Notes: generated by a model from the letters alone, not told the origin. A stretch of 33,458 nt of DNA from Burkholderiaceae bacterium (GCA_019635275.1 JAHBZV010000032.1:1-33458); one strand, 5' to 3'. Counted from the first letter of the stretch, positions 6,952 to 16,420 are shown. Program-made: numbers and translations.

Positions 6952-9141
6952 GTGAGCGGGGCGACTGCAGCCGCCCTGCGGCGGCGCCTGCGTGGCCCGC
7001 CGGCGTACGTGCTGAACGGCATGGCGGTGGGCCTCGGCATCGCCGCGATCCAGCTCGTGTTCGCGCTGCTCTTCGACCGCCACGTGGCACAACTCGCCGT
7101 CGCGGGCGCGGTCTACGCCAGCCTCGCCGACCTGCCGATGCGCGTCGAGCGCTCGTGGCGCAACGTCCTCGCGGCGGGCGCCCTCGGCTGCGCCACGGCC
7201 CTCGCGCTCGGGCTGCTGCGCCCATGGCCCGCCGCATTCGCGCCCGGCATCGCCGCAATCGGCTTCGCGGCAGCGATGGCGATGGCCTGGGGGACGCGCG
7301 CCGGACCGATCTCGTTCGCGCCGATCCTGTCGATCGTCTTCACGATGGCGCAGCCCCCGCACCCCGATCACGTGCTCGCCGGACCGGCCTGGAACGCCGC
7401 GGGAGCGACGGCCTACCTGGCCTGGTCGATCGCGGCCTGCGCCGCGCTGCAGCGGCGCTACCGCAGTCTCGCGGTGGCTGCCGCGCTCGAAGCGACCGCC
7501 CGGCTGATGCGCTCTCGCGCCGACGCGCTGGAGCAGCCCGGGGGCGCCGACGCGGACGTTCGGGCGCTACGAACCTGGATCGGCGACGAAGCGCAGCTCG
7601 CCGAGCGATTGCAGGCGGCACGCGACCTGCTCTTCGCCGCGCCGGACACGGCACGCGTGCGCCGCGAGACGGCGATCCTGCTGCGCACGATCGACCTGCG
7701 CGACATCCTGGCCGCCAGCCGGCTCGACGTCGACCTGCTGGGCGACGATGCGCCGGGACGCGCGGTCCGCCAGGCGCTGGCGAACGGGCTGCGCCGGATC
7801 GGCGCCGCGCTCGAGCTCGCCGACGAAGCGATGCGCCGCGGCACCGCGACGTCGCCGTTCGCGTCCCCGGACCCGCCTGCGGTTCGACCTTTCGAGGACG
7901 TGCCGTTCGAGCCGGGCGATCCGCGGCGGCGTCTGTTGCCGGCGCTCGCCGGCCGGCTCGCGCTTCTCGAGGGCGACGTCGAGCGGATTGGCGCGCTGCT
8001 CGGCGGCGAAGCGCGGGCACAGGACACCTCGCTGTCGCGCACGCAGCTCGGCCTGTTCGTGGCGCCGGAGCGCTGGCCGCTGAACGCGCTGCGCGCGAAC
8101 GTCTCGCGGCGATCACCGGTCTTCCGTCACGCGGTGCGCACGGGCCTGGCGCTCGGGACTGCGTACCTGATCGGGTTGGCCTTGCCGTGGGCCGCCCACC
8201 CGTACTGGCTCGTGCTCAGCGTGGCCGTGGTGTTGCGCGGCAACCTGGAGCAGACGCTGTCGCGGCGCAACGCGCGTGTGCTCGGCACGGTGCTCGGCTG
8301 CCTGCTGGTGCTGGCGCTCGCGCGGCTGCAGTCGCCGACGTTGCTGGCCGGCGTGTTCCCCGTCTCGGCGGGCGTCGCGCACGCCTTCGTCGGGGTGCAG
8401 TATCTCGTGACCGCCGCAGCGGGCACGGTCACGGCGCTGCTGCAGGCGCATCTGCTGGATCCGGCGAGCGGGTTCGCGATCGTCGAGCGGCTCGCCGACA
8501 CCCTGCTCGGCGCGCTGCTCGCGTGGGGCTTCAGCTACGTGCTGCCGTCCTGGGAGCGGCGCGCGCTGCCACAGGCGATCGAACGCGCGATGCAGGCGCT
8601 GCGCGAGTACGCCGCGCACTCGCTGAGCTGCGACGCCGACGCGGCGCTCGCGCAGCGGCTGGCGCGACGCAGTGCCTACGACGCGCTGGGGGCGATCGCC
8701 GGGGCCGTCAAGCGCAGCGCCTTCGAGCCGCCGGCGGTGCGTCCGCCGGTGCACGAGCTGACCGTGCTGCTCGATCATGGACAGCGGCTGATGGCGCACC
8801 TGTCGATGATCCGCCTGATGCGGGCGAACGGCGGCGCAGCGCTGCACAGCCCCGAGGCGATCGGCGCGCTGCACGCGGCCGCTCGCGCGCTGCAGGCATC
8901 GCTCGGGGCGGGCGCGCCCGTCGCCGCCGGTCCCGATGCACCGGGCATGCCGGGCACGCCAGGACTCGCGCTGCTGCCGGCCGAACCGCCGGCCGATGAC
9001 CTGCTGCCCTGGCTGCTTCGGCGGCTCACCGTGGCCGCGGCCGAGGGGCCGGCCATCGCGCGCGCGGCCCATGCCGCGCTCGCGGCACTGGGCAATTCGC
9101 GAACGATGGGTTACAAGGCGGCATCGGGAGGAACACGATGA
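6952..9141 (+). CDS. FUSC-family membrane protein (AaeB/YccS-like)
   Basis: About 729 residues with the FUSC layout: an N-terminal block of membrane helices (from NGMAVGLGIAAIQLVFALLF to about residue 170), a soluble helical middle (about 170-380), and a second membrane block starting FRHAVRTGLALGTAYLIGLALPWAAHPYWLVLSVAVVLRGN. The stretch PYWLVLSVAVVLRGNLEQTLSRRNARVLGTVLGCLL is the recognisable fusaric-acid-resistance signature (the T-RxxxRxxGTxxG pattern). FUSC members are efflux components for aromatic acids, or envelope proteins of unknown role; substrate is not readable here. I took GTG 6952, preceded by GGAA; the frame is open further upstream, so the start is uncertain. Its stop overlaps the next gene's ATG (ATGA). 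Confidence 0.82.
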   Translation: MSGATAAALRRRLRGPPAYVLNGMAVGLGIAAIQLVFALLFDRHVAQLAVAGAVYASLADLPMRVERSWRNVLAAGALGCATALALGLLRPWPAAFAPGIAAIGFAAAMAMAWGTRAGPISFAPILSIVFTMAQPPHPDHVLAGPAWNAAGATAYLAWSIAACAALQRRYRSLAVAAALEATARLMRSRADALEQPGGADADVRALRTWIGDEAQLAERLQAARDLLFAAPDTARVRRETAILLRTIDLRDILAASRLDVDLLGDDAPGRAVRQALANGLRRIGAALELADEAMRRGTATSPFASPDPPAVRPFEDVPFEPGDPRRRLLPALAGRLALLEGDVERIGALLGGEARAQDTSLSRTQLGLFVAPERWPLNALRANVSRRSPVFRHAVRTGLALGTAYLIGLALPWAAHPYWLVLSVAVVLRGNLEQTLSRRNARVLGTVLGCLLVLALARLQSPTLLAGVFPVSAGVAHAFVGVQYLVTAAAGTVTALLQAHLLDPASGFAIVERLADTLLGALLAWGFSYVLPSWERRALPQAIERAMQALREYAAHSLSCDADAALAQRLARRSAYDALGAIAGAVKRSAFEPPAVRPPVHELTVLLDHGQRLMAHLSMIRLMRANGGAALHSPEAIGALHAAARALQASLGAGAPVAAGPDAPGMPGTPGLALLPAEPPADDLLPWLLRRLTVAAAEGPAIARAAHAALAALGNSRTMGYKAASGGTR

Positions 9142-9842
9142 AGTTCGACGATCGATGCGTGATGGTGACCGGCGCGGCCGGCAACCTCGGCCGCGCCGTG
9201 GCGCGCGCCTTCGCCGCCCGCGGCGCGGCGCTGGTGCTGGTCGACTCGCGGGCCGCGAATCTGCAGCGCGCGTTCGGCGGCGAGAGCGACAAGCGCCGGT
9301 TCGCGCCGGTCGACCTGCTCGATCCGGCGAGCGTCGAGGCGGCCGTGTCCGCCGCGATCGCGCGCTTCGGCCGAATCGATGCGCTGTGCAACCTGGCCGG
9401 CGGGTTCCGCATGGGCACGGCCGCACACGAGACGAGCGACGGCGACTGGGACGACATGTTCGAGCTCAACGTGCGCACGCTGCTGCGTGCGACACGGGCC
9501 GTCGTTCCGCGGATGATCGACGCCGGCGGCGGGCGCATCGTCAACGTCGGCGCGTTCGCGGCGCAGAAGGGTGCCGCACTGATGGGCGCCTACGTGGCCG
9601 CGAAGTCGGCGGTGATCCGCATCACCGAGACGATGTCGGCCGAACTGCGCGACCGGGGCATCAACGTGAACTGCGTGCTGCCGACGATCATCGACACGCC
9701 GGAGAACCGCGCCGCGATGCCCGATGCCGATCCGACGCGCTGGGTCGCACCCGACGACCTGGCGAACACGATCGTGTTCCTGGCCTCGAGCGAGGCCCGC
9801 GCGGTGCACGGCGTCGCGCTGCCGGTCACCGGGCTCGGCTGA
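9138..9842 (+). CDS. Short-chain dehydrogenase/reductase (SDR) with substituted catalytic serine
   Basis: 234-residue classical SDR: cofactor loop TGAAGNLG (11-18), VDS at the end of beta-2 (Asp36, favouring NAD), CNLAGG (84-89), and Y152-x3-K156. In FabG-like enzymes the catalytic Ser lies 13 residues before the Tyr; here that position is Ala139 in NVGAFAAQKG. NVGA in place of NVSS also occurs, from memory, in some related SDRs, so activity is not excluded. It starts on the ATGA overlapping the FUSC stop, implying translational coupling and a functional link. The end is 3 nt from the convergent DUF748 gene. Substrate unknown. Confidence 0.88.
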   Translation: MKFDDRCVMVTGAAGNLGRAVARAFAARGAALVLVDSRAANLQRAFGGESDKRRFAPVDLLDPASVEAAVSAAIARFGRIDALCNLAGGFRMGTAAHETSDGDWDDMFELNVRTLLRATRAVVPRMIDAGGGRIVNVGAFAAQKGAALMGAYVAAKSAVIRITETMSAELRDRGINVNCVLPTIIDTPENRAAMPDADPTRWVAPDDLANTIVFLASSEARAVHGVALPVTGLG

Positions 9843-9845
9843 AAG

Positions 9846-12800
9846 CTACTTCAGCGACAGGTCGACGCGGGAAACCGGCGGCGCGCTGCGGGGCGCAGTC
9901 GTCGGGGCGGCGGCCGGCGCTTCGGCCCCCGGGGCGGCAGCGGCCGGGACGGTCGCAGCCGGTGCGGTGCCAGCCGGTGCGGTGCCGGCCGGTGCGGTGC
10001 CGGCCGGTGCAGCCGGTGCGGTGGCGGCCGGTGCCGCCTCGGGCGCGGCGCCCGGCTGCCTGCCCGCCTCGCTGCCGGCCGCGACGCTGCGGTCGCCGCC
10101 TCCCAGCTTCGGCGACACGATGAACATGCGCTCGCCGGGCACCTTGCCGGTCTCGACCAGCCAGTCCTTCACGTGCTGCGCGCGCTCGTTGGCCAACGCG
10201 GTCAGCTCGGCGTCGCTCGCTTCGATGTGCGCGAGCATCATGCGCTCCATCTCCGCGGGGGGCTGCGACTTCACCAGGCCGATCGCGTTGCGCGGCTTGT
10301 CGAACTTCGCGGCGCGCCACGCCATCTCGAGGTACTTCGGGTATTCCTGGGGATCGATCTGCACCTTGTCGACGGCCGCGACGTCGCCACCGCTACCCAC
10401 CGTTTCCTTCAGCTTCTGCGCCTTCACCGCCCTGAGCAGCGCGAGGCGGCGAAGCGCCTCCCGGTCAGCGACCGGGTCGGCACGGCCGGACACGTCGAGC
10501 TTCAGGCCCGGCCGGTCGGTCAGCGCCTTCGCCACCGCCTCGAGCTTCTTGCGCGCAGCCGCGTCGAGCTCCGGATTGCCCGGCTCGAATCCGACCCACG
10601 ACAGCTCGGCGCCGCTGGCGCCGACCAGGTTCGCGATCAGCGTGAACGGCGCGGTGACCGCCTTGACGATCAGGTTGACGATGATCCGCAGCACGATGCC
10701 GCCGACACTGAACTGCGGATCGTCGAGCGAACCGCTGATCGGCAGGTTCACGTCGATCACTCCGTTGCGGTCCTTCAGCAGCGACACCGCGAACAGCACC
10801 GGCAGCTTGATCGCGGTCGGGCTGTCGACCTTCTCGCCGAAGGTCAGCTGGTCCAGGATGATGTTGTTCTCGGCGGTGAGCTGCCGGTTCTCGACCTTGT
10901 AGGCGACCTTCGCCGACAGCTTGCCCTTCTCGATGCCGTAGCCGACGTACTTGCCGGAGTACGGCGACAGCCGTGGCAGGTCGATGTCGCTGGCGTTGGC
11001 CTTCAGGTCGAGGAACAGCGGGTCGGCCAGCGGGTTCACCTTGCCGAGGATTTCGACGCTGCCGGTGTGGTCGACGCGGCCGCGCAGTTCCAGGTCGCCG
11101 GCCTGGCCCGGCGTGATCTGGGAGATCTGCCCGTTCATGCCGGTGAGGTTCGCCGAGTAGTTCGGCTTGACGAAGAAGTCGCTGAAGTCGATGTTGCCGT
11201 TGACCAGCCGCACGCCGCCCACGCGCAGGTTGCGCGCAGGGCCCGGCGCGGCGGCCGGCGGGCCCAGTGCGACGGTGCGCGAGCGCGAGCCGGCATCGGG
11301 CGCCTGCGTCGCCATGCCCGGCATCGCCCCGACGGCGGCGTCGTCGACGCGCGACGGCGTCGGCGCCGTCGCGGGCTTCGCCGCCGCTGCGGCCTTCGCA
11401 GGCGCGCCCTCGCCCGGCTTCGGCGCCGAGCGATCGACGAGGATCTCGCGCAGGTTCAGGCGGCCCTCGGCGTTCAGGATCACGCGCGCGTAGAAGTCCT
11501 CGAGCGCGATGCTGCCGACGTCGACCTTCAGCGGCTCCGAAGCGAAGTCGACCTGGTCGAAGGCCAGCGACTTCCACCGCAGCAGGTCGTCGTTCGCTTC
11601 CTTGGAGACCGCCGCGAAATCGGCAACCGAGGCCCGGCCCTTCCACGTCACCTGCGGCGCGCCCCGCTCGGGAACGGAGAAGCGCAGGCTGCCGTCGGCG
11701 CTGACCGACCCGCTCGAGACCAGCGCGTTGACGTACTCGGTGAAATAGGGCTGCAGCGGCACGATGACCAGGCTGCGCGCGGTCACGCGCAGTGCGCCGG
11801 CGAGGGGCTTGATGCCGACGTCGCCGGCCACCGACAGCGTGCCGCGGCGATCGACCCGCGCGCGCACCTCCACCTTGGCGGGCGGTGCGCGATCGACGGT
11901 CGACAGCTTGCTCGCGCCCACGTCGATCGCCTGGATGCGCAGGTTGGCCGCCTTGCCACCGCGCTGGTCCTCGACGTCGACGCCGAAGCCCCCGATCGCG
12001 AGCTTGTCGAGCGTGAGCGCCCAGTCGGCCCCCGCTTCGCTCGCGGCGGGCGCCGGGCGGGCCGGCCCGGGCTTCGCATCGGAGGGCTTTGCGGCGCCCC
12101 CGTCGGCGAGCACCAGCCGCTGCAGGTTCAGCCGCGCATCGTTATCGCGACGCACCAGCAGCTGGCCGCCCTTCGTCGCCAGCGTGCCCAGCGCGACCTT
12201 GCGCTGCGCGACGTCGACCGACACGCCGTCGAGTTCGAGCTGCGGCAGCGACAGCAGCGTGCGCTTGTCCCAGCGCTGGCGCAGCGACAGGTCGGCGAGC
12301 CGGGCCGAACCCTCCTCGACGCGTATCGCCGGATCACCGCCGCCCTTCGAAGGCGTGACCCGCACCCGCGCATCGAGGGCGAGCTTGCCGCCGGTCGCAT
12401 CGACCGCGAGCCTGGGCTCGGCGAGCCACCACCACTTCTCGAGCTCGACGTCGGACACCTGCGCCTTCGCATCGACCGCGGCGTCGCGCCACGACGCGGT
12501 GCCCGCCGCCTTCACGCGCTCGCCGTTGTCCAGCCCGAACGCGAGCTCGAAGTCGGCGGCCACGGCGGGATCGCTGACCAGCTTGCGCACCGTCGCCTCG
12601 ATCGCCCCGGCATTCACGCGCAGAGGCTTCGGCTGGAACTGCGCGTCGTCGAACGCGAGCTTGCCGCCGGTGACGACGATCTCGTCGACGCCCCACTGCG
12701 GCGCGGCCGCAGGCGCAGGTGCGGCCGGCGCTGCCGGTGTCGTGGCGGGCGCCGGTGCGGCTGCCGTTCCGGCCGAGGACGAACTCGCGGGTGCAGGTGC

Positions 12801-14054
12801 GGTGGCCGTTGCATTCGCGGCGGCGGTTGCGGTCGTGGGGGCGGTCGTGGGGGCGGTCGTGGGGGCGGTCGTGGGGGCGGGCGCGGGCGTCGCCGGCGCC
12901 GCCGCGGCCGCGCTGCGGCTGCGCTCGATCGCCGCGAGCACCGGCTCGAGGAACCTTCGCTGCCCGGGTGCCCGCTGCACCGCCACCTCGGGCGCGTTCA
13001 CCGTGACCCGGCCGATCGTGTACCGGTTGGCCGGCCATTCGAGCGAAACCGGATCGGCGGCCACCGACTCGGCGGCGAACAGCGATGCGCCGCCGGGCTG
13101 GCGCAGGTCGATCGACGCGAGCTTCGCGTTGCCGGTGACGGAAATCGACGGCGCCGCGCCGACCGCCTGCGAGAACGCCACCTTCAGTGCGGTGTCGAGC
13201 TTCGCGGACCGGATCTCGACCGGCAGCGCGACCGGCGAATAGCCCACGAAGCGGGTCAGGTCGATGCCGTCGAGGTCGACGTCGATCGTCGACTCGTGCG
13301 TCGGGCTGAACGGCAGCGACCGGCCGTCGAGTTCGAAGGCGGCGCCATTGACCGACGCGCGCAGGCTGGGCTCGACGTACACCTTCTCGTCGACCGGAAG
13401 GCTCGAGACGAACGGCACGCGCAGGGCGAACGGCGCGACCTCGTGTCGCACGCCGAGCTCGCCGTCGTCGAACGCGAATCGCCCGTCGTCGATCACGATG
13501 TTGGCCACCGAGAAGCGCGGCGTCGGCCCGGGCCCGGACGGTGGTCGCGCCGCCCACCTGTCGAGAAGGTCCTGGATGCTCGAACGCCCCTGCGCATCGC
13601 GCGCCAGGTGCACGCGCGGCTGCTTCAGCGAGAGCGACGACAGCACCGGCGCCAGCCGGTACAGCGAGCGCCACGACGCGTCGGCCTCGAGCTGCGAGAA
13701 GCCGGCGAACTCGGTGCCGCCGGCGGGCTCGGCCACGCTGAAGTCGTGAACGCGCAGCACCAGCGTGAACGGATTGAACTCGATGCGCCCGATCGACACC
13801 GGCCGCGAGAGCTCGGCCGACAGCCGCTCGGTGAGCTGGCCCTGCGCGACACGCGGCGCCACGACGAAGCCGAGCAGCGCATACAGCCCCACCAGCGCGA
13901 GCACGACGAGCAGCGCCCGCAGCCCGCGCCGCGGACGGCGTGACGTGGGGGGCACGACGGTTGGCGCCGCAGGCGGCGTGCCGGCCGGCGCGCCCGGCGA
14001 CGACGCGGCGGCAGGCTGTCCCGCGGCGGCCGGGCCTTCTGCGTCGCCGCCCAT
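9846..14054 (-). CDS. Giant DUF748 (AsmA-like) envelope protein
   Basis: 1402 residues. An Ala/Pro-rich cytoplasmic N-terminus (1-40) precedes one membrane helix (about 44-66), then a long periplasmic part of AsmA/DUF748 character: LSAELSRPVSIGRIEFNPFTLVLRVHDFSV right after the helix, and repeated VDxGSIAL/VNGNIDFSDFFVKPNYSANLTGMNG-type segments. Near the C-terminus FEPGNPELDAAARKKLEAVAKAL and LDVSGRADP recall an OmpA-like fold. Two low-complexity linkers (PTTA repeats near residues 390-405, and AGTAP repeats near the end) interrupt it. Such proteins span the periplasm and are candidates for phospholipid transport or envelope maintenance; the exact role is unknown. It is last in a block with yhdP, nit and tldD, 9 nt after the tldD stop. 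Confidence 0.85.
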   Translation of the reverse strand: MGGDAEGPAAAGQPAAASSPGAPAGTPPAAPTVVPPTSRRPRRGLRALLVVLALVGLYALLGFVVAPRVAQGQLTERLSAELSRPVSIGRIEFNPFTLVLRVHDFSVAEPAGGTEFAGFSQLEADASWRSLYRLAPVLSSLSLKQPRVHLARDAQGRSSIQDLLDRWAARPPSGPGPTPRFSVANIVIDDGRFAFDDGELGVRHEVAPFALRVPFVSSLPVDEKVYVEPSLRASVNGAAFELDGRSLPFSPTHESTIDVDLDGIDLTRFVGYSPVALPVEIRSAKLDTALKVAFSQAVGAAPSISVTGNAKLASIDLRQPGGASLFAAESVAADPVSLEWPANRYTIGRVTVNAPEVAVQRAPGQRRFLEPVLAAIERSRSAAAAAPATPAPAPTTAPTTAPTTAPTTATAAANATATAPAPASSSSAGTAAAPAPATTPAAPAAPAPAAAPQWGVDEIVVTGGKLAFDDAQFQPKPLRVNAGAIEATVRKLVSDPAVAADFELAFGLDNGERVKAAGTASWRDAAVDAKAQVSDVELEKWWWLAEPRLAVDATGGKLALDARVRVTPSKGGGDPAIRVEEGSARLADLSLRQRWDKRTLLSLPQLELDGVSVDVAQRKVALGTLATKGGQLLVRRDNDARLNLQRLVLADGGAAKPSDAKPGPARPAPAASEAGADWALTLDKLAIGGFGVDVEDQRGGKAANLRIQAIDVGASKLSTVDRAPPAKVEVRARVDRRGTLSVAGDVGIKPLAGALRVTARSLVIVPLQPYFTEYVNALVSSGSVSADGSLRFSVPERGAPQVTWKGRASVADFAAVSKEANDDLLRWKSLAFDQVDFASEPLKVDVGSIALEDFYARVILNAEGRLNLREILVDRSAPKPGEGAPAKAAAAAKPATAPTPSRVDDAAVGAMPGMATQAPDAGSRSRTVALGPPAAAPGPARNLRVGGVRLVNGNIDFSDFFVKPNYSANLTGMNGQISQITPGQAGDLELRGRVDHTGSVEILGKVNPLADPLFLDLKANASDIDLPRLSPYSGKYVGYGIEKGKLSAKVAYKVENRQLTAENNIILDQLTFGEKVDSPTAIKLPVLFAVSLLKDRNGVIDVNLPISGSLDDPQFSVGGIVLRIIVNLIVKAVTAPFTLIANLVGASGAELSWVGFEPGNPELDAAARKKLEAVAKALTDRPGLKLDVSGRADPVADREALRRLALLRAVKAQKLKETVGSGGDVAAVDKVQIDPQEYPKYLEMAWRAAKFDKPRNAIGLVKSQPPAEMERMMLAHIEASDAELTALANERAQHVKDWLVETGKVPGERMFIVSPKLGGGDRSVAAGSEAGRQPGAAPEAAPAATAPAAPAGTAPAGTAPAGTAPAATVPAAAAPGAEAPAAAPTTAPRSAPPVSRVDLSLK
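9961..10029. repeat. 15-bp in-frame tandem repeat in DUF748 gene
   Basis: Three adjacent copies of GGTGCGGTGCCGGCC (9961-10005, first with one mismatch), then a 9-bp partial unit and a degenerate fourth (10015-10029). On the coding strand it gives AGTAP-type residues in a Pro/Ala linker. The unit is a multiple of three, so slippage would change linker length without frameshift. Confidence 0.85.
12832..12879. repeat. 12-bp in-frame tandem repeat (4 copies) in DUF748 gene
   Basis: Four perfect consecutive copies of GTCGTGGGGGCG. On the coding strand these encode APTT repeats in a Thr/Ala/Pro-rich linker in the periplasmic part. Exact identity of the copies suggests recent expansion and likely length variation between strains. 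Confidence 0.9.
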
Positions 14055-14063
14055 CGTCGCGCC

Positions 14064-15533
14064 CTAGGCCGTCCCGCCGACGGTGAGCGCCTCGATCCGC
14101 AGCGTCGGCTGGCCGACGCCGACCGGCACGCTCTGGCCGTCCTTGCCGCACACGCCGATGCCCGCATCGAGCTGCATGTCGTTGCCGATCATCGTGACGC
14201 GCGTGAGCGCATCGGGTCCGTTGCCGATGATCGTGGCGCCCTTGACCGGGTACTGCAGCTTGCCGTTCTCGACCCACCACGCCTCGGACGCCGAGAACAC
14301 GAACTTGCCGTTGGTGATGTCGACCTGCCCCCCACCGAAGTTCACCGCGTAGAGCCCGCGATCGACCGACGCGATGATCTCCGCCGGATCGCGTTGCCCG
14401 TTGAGCATGTAGGTGTTGGTCATCCGCGGCATCGGCAGGTGGGCGAACGACTCGCGCCGGCCGTTGCCGGTGACCGGCACCTTCATCAGTCGCGCGTTGA
14501 GCGTGTCCTGCAGGTAGCCCTTGAGGACGCCGTCCTCGATCAGCACGTTGCGTTGCGACGGATTGCCTTCGTCGTCGATGTTCAGCGATCCGCGACGATC
14601 CGGCAGCGTGCCGTCGTCGACGACGGTGACGCCCTTGCTCGCCACGCGCTGCCCGATCCGGCCGGCGAACACCGACGAGCGCTTGCGATTGAAATCGCCC
14701 TCGAGTCCGTGGCCGACCGCCTCGTGCAGCAGCACGCCGGGCCAGCCCGGGCCGAGCACGACCGTCATCGTTCCGGCCGGCGCCGGCCGGGCGTCGAGGT
14801 TGGTGAGCGCCGAGTGCACCGCTTCGTCGACGTAGCGCCCGAGCCGCGCGTCGTCGAAGTAACCGAGGTCGAAGCGACCGCCGCCGCCGCTGTGTCCCTG
14901 CTCGCGACGACCGCCCTGCTCGGCGATCACGGTGACCGAGACCCGCACCAGCGGCCGAACGTCGGCGGCGATCAGTCCGTCCGAGCGCGCCACCAGCACC
15001 ACGTCGTACTCGGCAGCCAGGCCGGCCATCACCTGCCTGATCCGCGGATCGCGGGCGCGCGCCATCCGCTCGGCGCGCTCGAGCAGCGCGACCTTGGCGG
15101 CGGCGTCCAGGCGCGGGATCGGGTCGTCGGCGCGGTAGAGCGACCGCCCTGCGGCCGGGGTCAGCGCGCCGGCGACCTTGACGCGCCCCGCGCCGCGGGA
15201 GGCGATCGTGCGCGCCGCCCGCGCCGCGGACATCAGCGCGTCGGCGCCGATCACGTCGGAGTACGCGAACGCAGTCTTGTCGCCCGACACCGCGCGCACG
15301 CCGACGCCCTGGTCGATCGAGAAGCTGCCCGACTTGACGATGCCTTCCTCGAGGCTCCAGCCCTCGCTGCGCGTGAACTGGAAATAGAGGTCGGCATAGT
15401 CGACGCGGTGGCGGAAGATTTCCGACAGCGCGGCCCCGAGGTGCGTCTCGTCGAGCCCGTAGGGCTCGAGCAGCACCGATCGCGCGATCGCGAGGTGCTC
15501 GAAGGGGGGGTCTGCAGGTTTCATCCCGGACAT
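14064..15533 (-). CDS. tldD: TldD metalloprotease
   Basis: 489-residue member of the TldD/PmbA zinc metalloprotease family. The protease motif HEAVGH (HExxxH) lies at residues 270-275 followed by GLEGDFNRKRSS, with the zinc-ligand region near the C-terminus (IGNDMQLDAGIGVCGKDGQ). Known E. coli TldD works with TldE to process microcin B17 and to degrade unfolded or small peptides. TldE (PmbA) is not in this window. The start at 15533 lies 1 nt past the stop of the amidase gene (TAGCATG), implying coupled translation; an alternative ATG three codons later (15524) cannot be excluded. Part of the yhdP-nit-tldD block commonly seen in betaproteobacteria. Confidence 0.96.
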   Translation of the reverse strand: MSGMKPADPPFEHLAIARSVLLEPYGLDETHLGAALSEIFRHRVDYADLYFQFTRSEGWSLEEGIVKSGSFSIDQGVGVRAVSGDKTAFAYSDVIGADALMSAARAARTIASRGAGRVKVAGALTPAAGRSLYRADDPIPRLDAAAKVALLERAERMARARDPRIRQVMAGLAAEYDVVLVARSDGLIAADVRPLVRVSVTVIAEQGGRREQGHSGGGGRFDLGYFDDARLGRYVDEAVHSALTNLDARPAPAGTMTVVLGPGWPGVLLHEAVGHGLEGDFNRKRSSVFAGRIGQRVASKGVTVVDDGTLPDRRGSLNIDDEGNPSQRNVLIEDGVLKGYLQDTLNARLMKVPVTGNGRRESFAHLPMPRMTNTYMLNGQRDPAEIIASVDRGLYAVNFGGGQVDITNGKFVFSASEAWWVENGKLQYPVKGATIIGNGPDALTRVTMIGNDMQLDAGIGVCGKDGQSVPVGVGQPTLRIEALTVGGTA

Positions 15534-15534
15534 G

Positions 15535-16404
15535 CTACATGACGCGATGCGACAGTGCGGGAAGACCCGCTCGCACCTGCCGCAGGCGGGCGCGGGCCAC
15601 TTCGCCGACCACGACGCCCTCCCCGTCGTCGGCCCGCATCGCGACGACCTCGCCCCACGGATCGACCAGCATCGAGTGGCCCCAGGTCCGCCTGCCGTTC
15701 TCGTGCTGGCCGCCTTGCGCGGGCGCCAGCAGGTAGCACTGGTTCTCGATCGCGCGCGCGCGCAGCAGCACCTCCCAGTGCGCGTTGCCGGTGGTCCACG
15801 TGAACGCGGACGGCACCAGCATCAGGTCCGCGGGCGCCAGCGCGCGATAGAGCTCGGGAAAGCGCAGGTCGTAGCAGACCGAGAGACCGACGCGCCAGGT
15901 CGCCGCGGGCGCACCGGGCGACTCGAGGTCGAACACCGTCGGCGTGCGCCCCGGCGCGATGGTCGCGGCCTCGTCGAAGCGCTCGCTGCCGTTGTCGAAT
16001 CCGAACAGGTGGATCTTGTCGTACCGCGCGACGCGACGGCCGTCGGGGCCATAGACCAGCGTGCTGTTGAGCACCTTGCCGGGGTGGGTGCTCGCCAGCG
16101 GCAGCGTGCCACCGACCAGCCAGATGCCGTGCGCCGCCGCCTGCCCCGACAGGAACGACTGCAGCGGCCCGTCGCCGTCGGCCTCGCGGATCGACAGCTT
16201 GTCCCGGTCGCTGCGCCCGAGCAGCACGAAGTACTCGGGGAGCGCGACCAGCCGCGCGCCGGCCGCCGCCGCCTCGCCGATGAGCTGCTCGGCGCGGGCG
16301 AGGTTCTCCGACACGTTGGCGGCCGACACCATCTGCACCGCTGCGACGCGCAGCGTCGGCTCGGCCGCCGCCAAGGTCTCGGTCGCCATCCTTGCCTGCG
16401 TCAT
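15535..16404 (-). CDS. Carbon-nitrogen hydrolase (Nit1/deaminated glutathione amidase-like)
   Basis: 289-residue cytoplasmic nitrilase-superfamily amidase. The catalytic triad is visible: Glu57 (LPEYF), Lys130 (RYDKIHLFGFD) and Cys177 (SVCYDLRFPELYR). The Cys motif and DKIHLF are typical of the Nit1/NitFhit-like branch, known to hydrolyse deaminated glutathione, so that is the likeliest substrate (inference). The ATG at 16404 has GGGAG 6 nt upstream; it begins 16 nt after yhdP and ends 1 nt before tldD, so all are in one transcript. No metabolic partner nearby points to its substrate. Confidence 0.92.
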   Translation of the reverse strand: MTQARMATETLAAAEPTLRVAAVQMVSAANVSENLARAEQLIGEAAAAGARLVALPEYFVLLGRSDRDKLSIREADGDGPLQSFLSGQAAAHGIWLVGGTLPLASTHPGKVLNSTLVYGPDGRRVARYDKIHLFGFDNGSERFDEAATIAPGRTPTVFDLESPGAPAATWRVGLSVCYDLRFPELYRALAPADLMLVPSAFTWTTGNAHWEVLLRARAIENQCYLLAPAQGGQHENGRRTWGHSMLVDPWGEVVAMRADDGEGVVVGEVARARLRQVRAGLPALSHRVM

Positions 16405-16420
16405 CCGTGTCTCCCGGGGA

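Noticed and set aside
6926-6955. Nine-codon frame overlapping the FUSC GTG as an upstream regulatory peptide
   Set aside because: No ribosome site and no pattern in the residues; such a short frame is expected by chance.
9961-10029. Tandem repeats as a CRISPR array
   Set aside because: Units are 15 bp without spacers and lie inside a coding region in frame.
10173-13943. 1256-codon open frame antisense to the DUF748 gene
   Set aside because: Composition is Arg/Gly/Asp/Leu/Val with no domain; such long antisense frames follow from G/C-rich codon usage. The opposite strand has a recognisable membrane-anchored AsmA-like protein.
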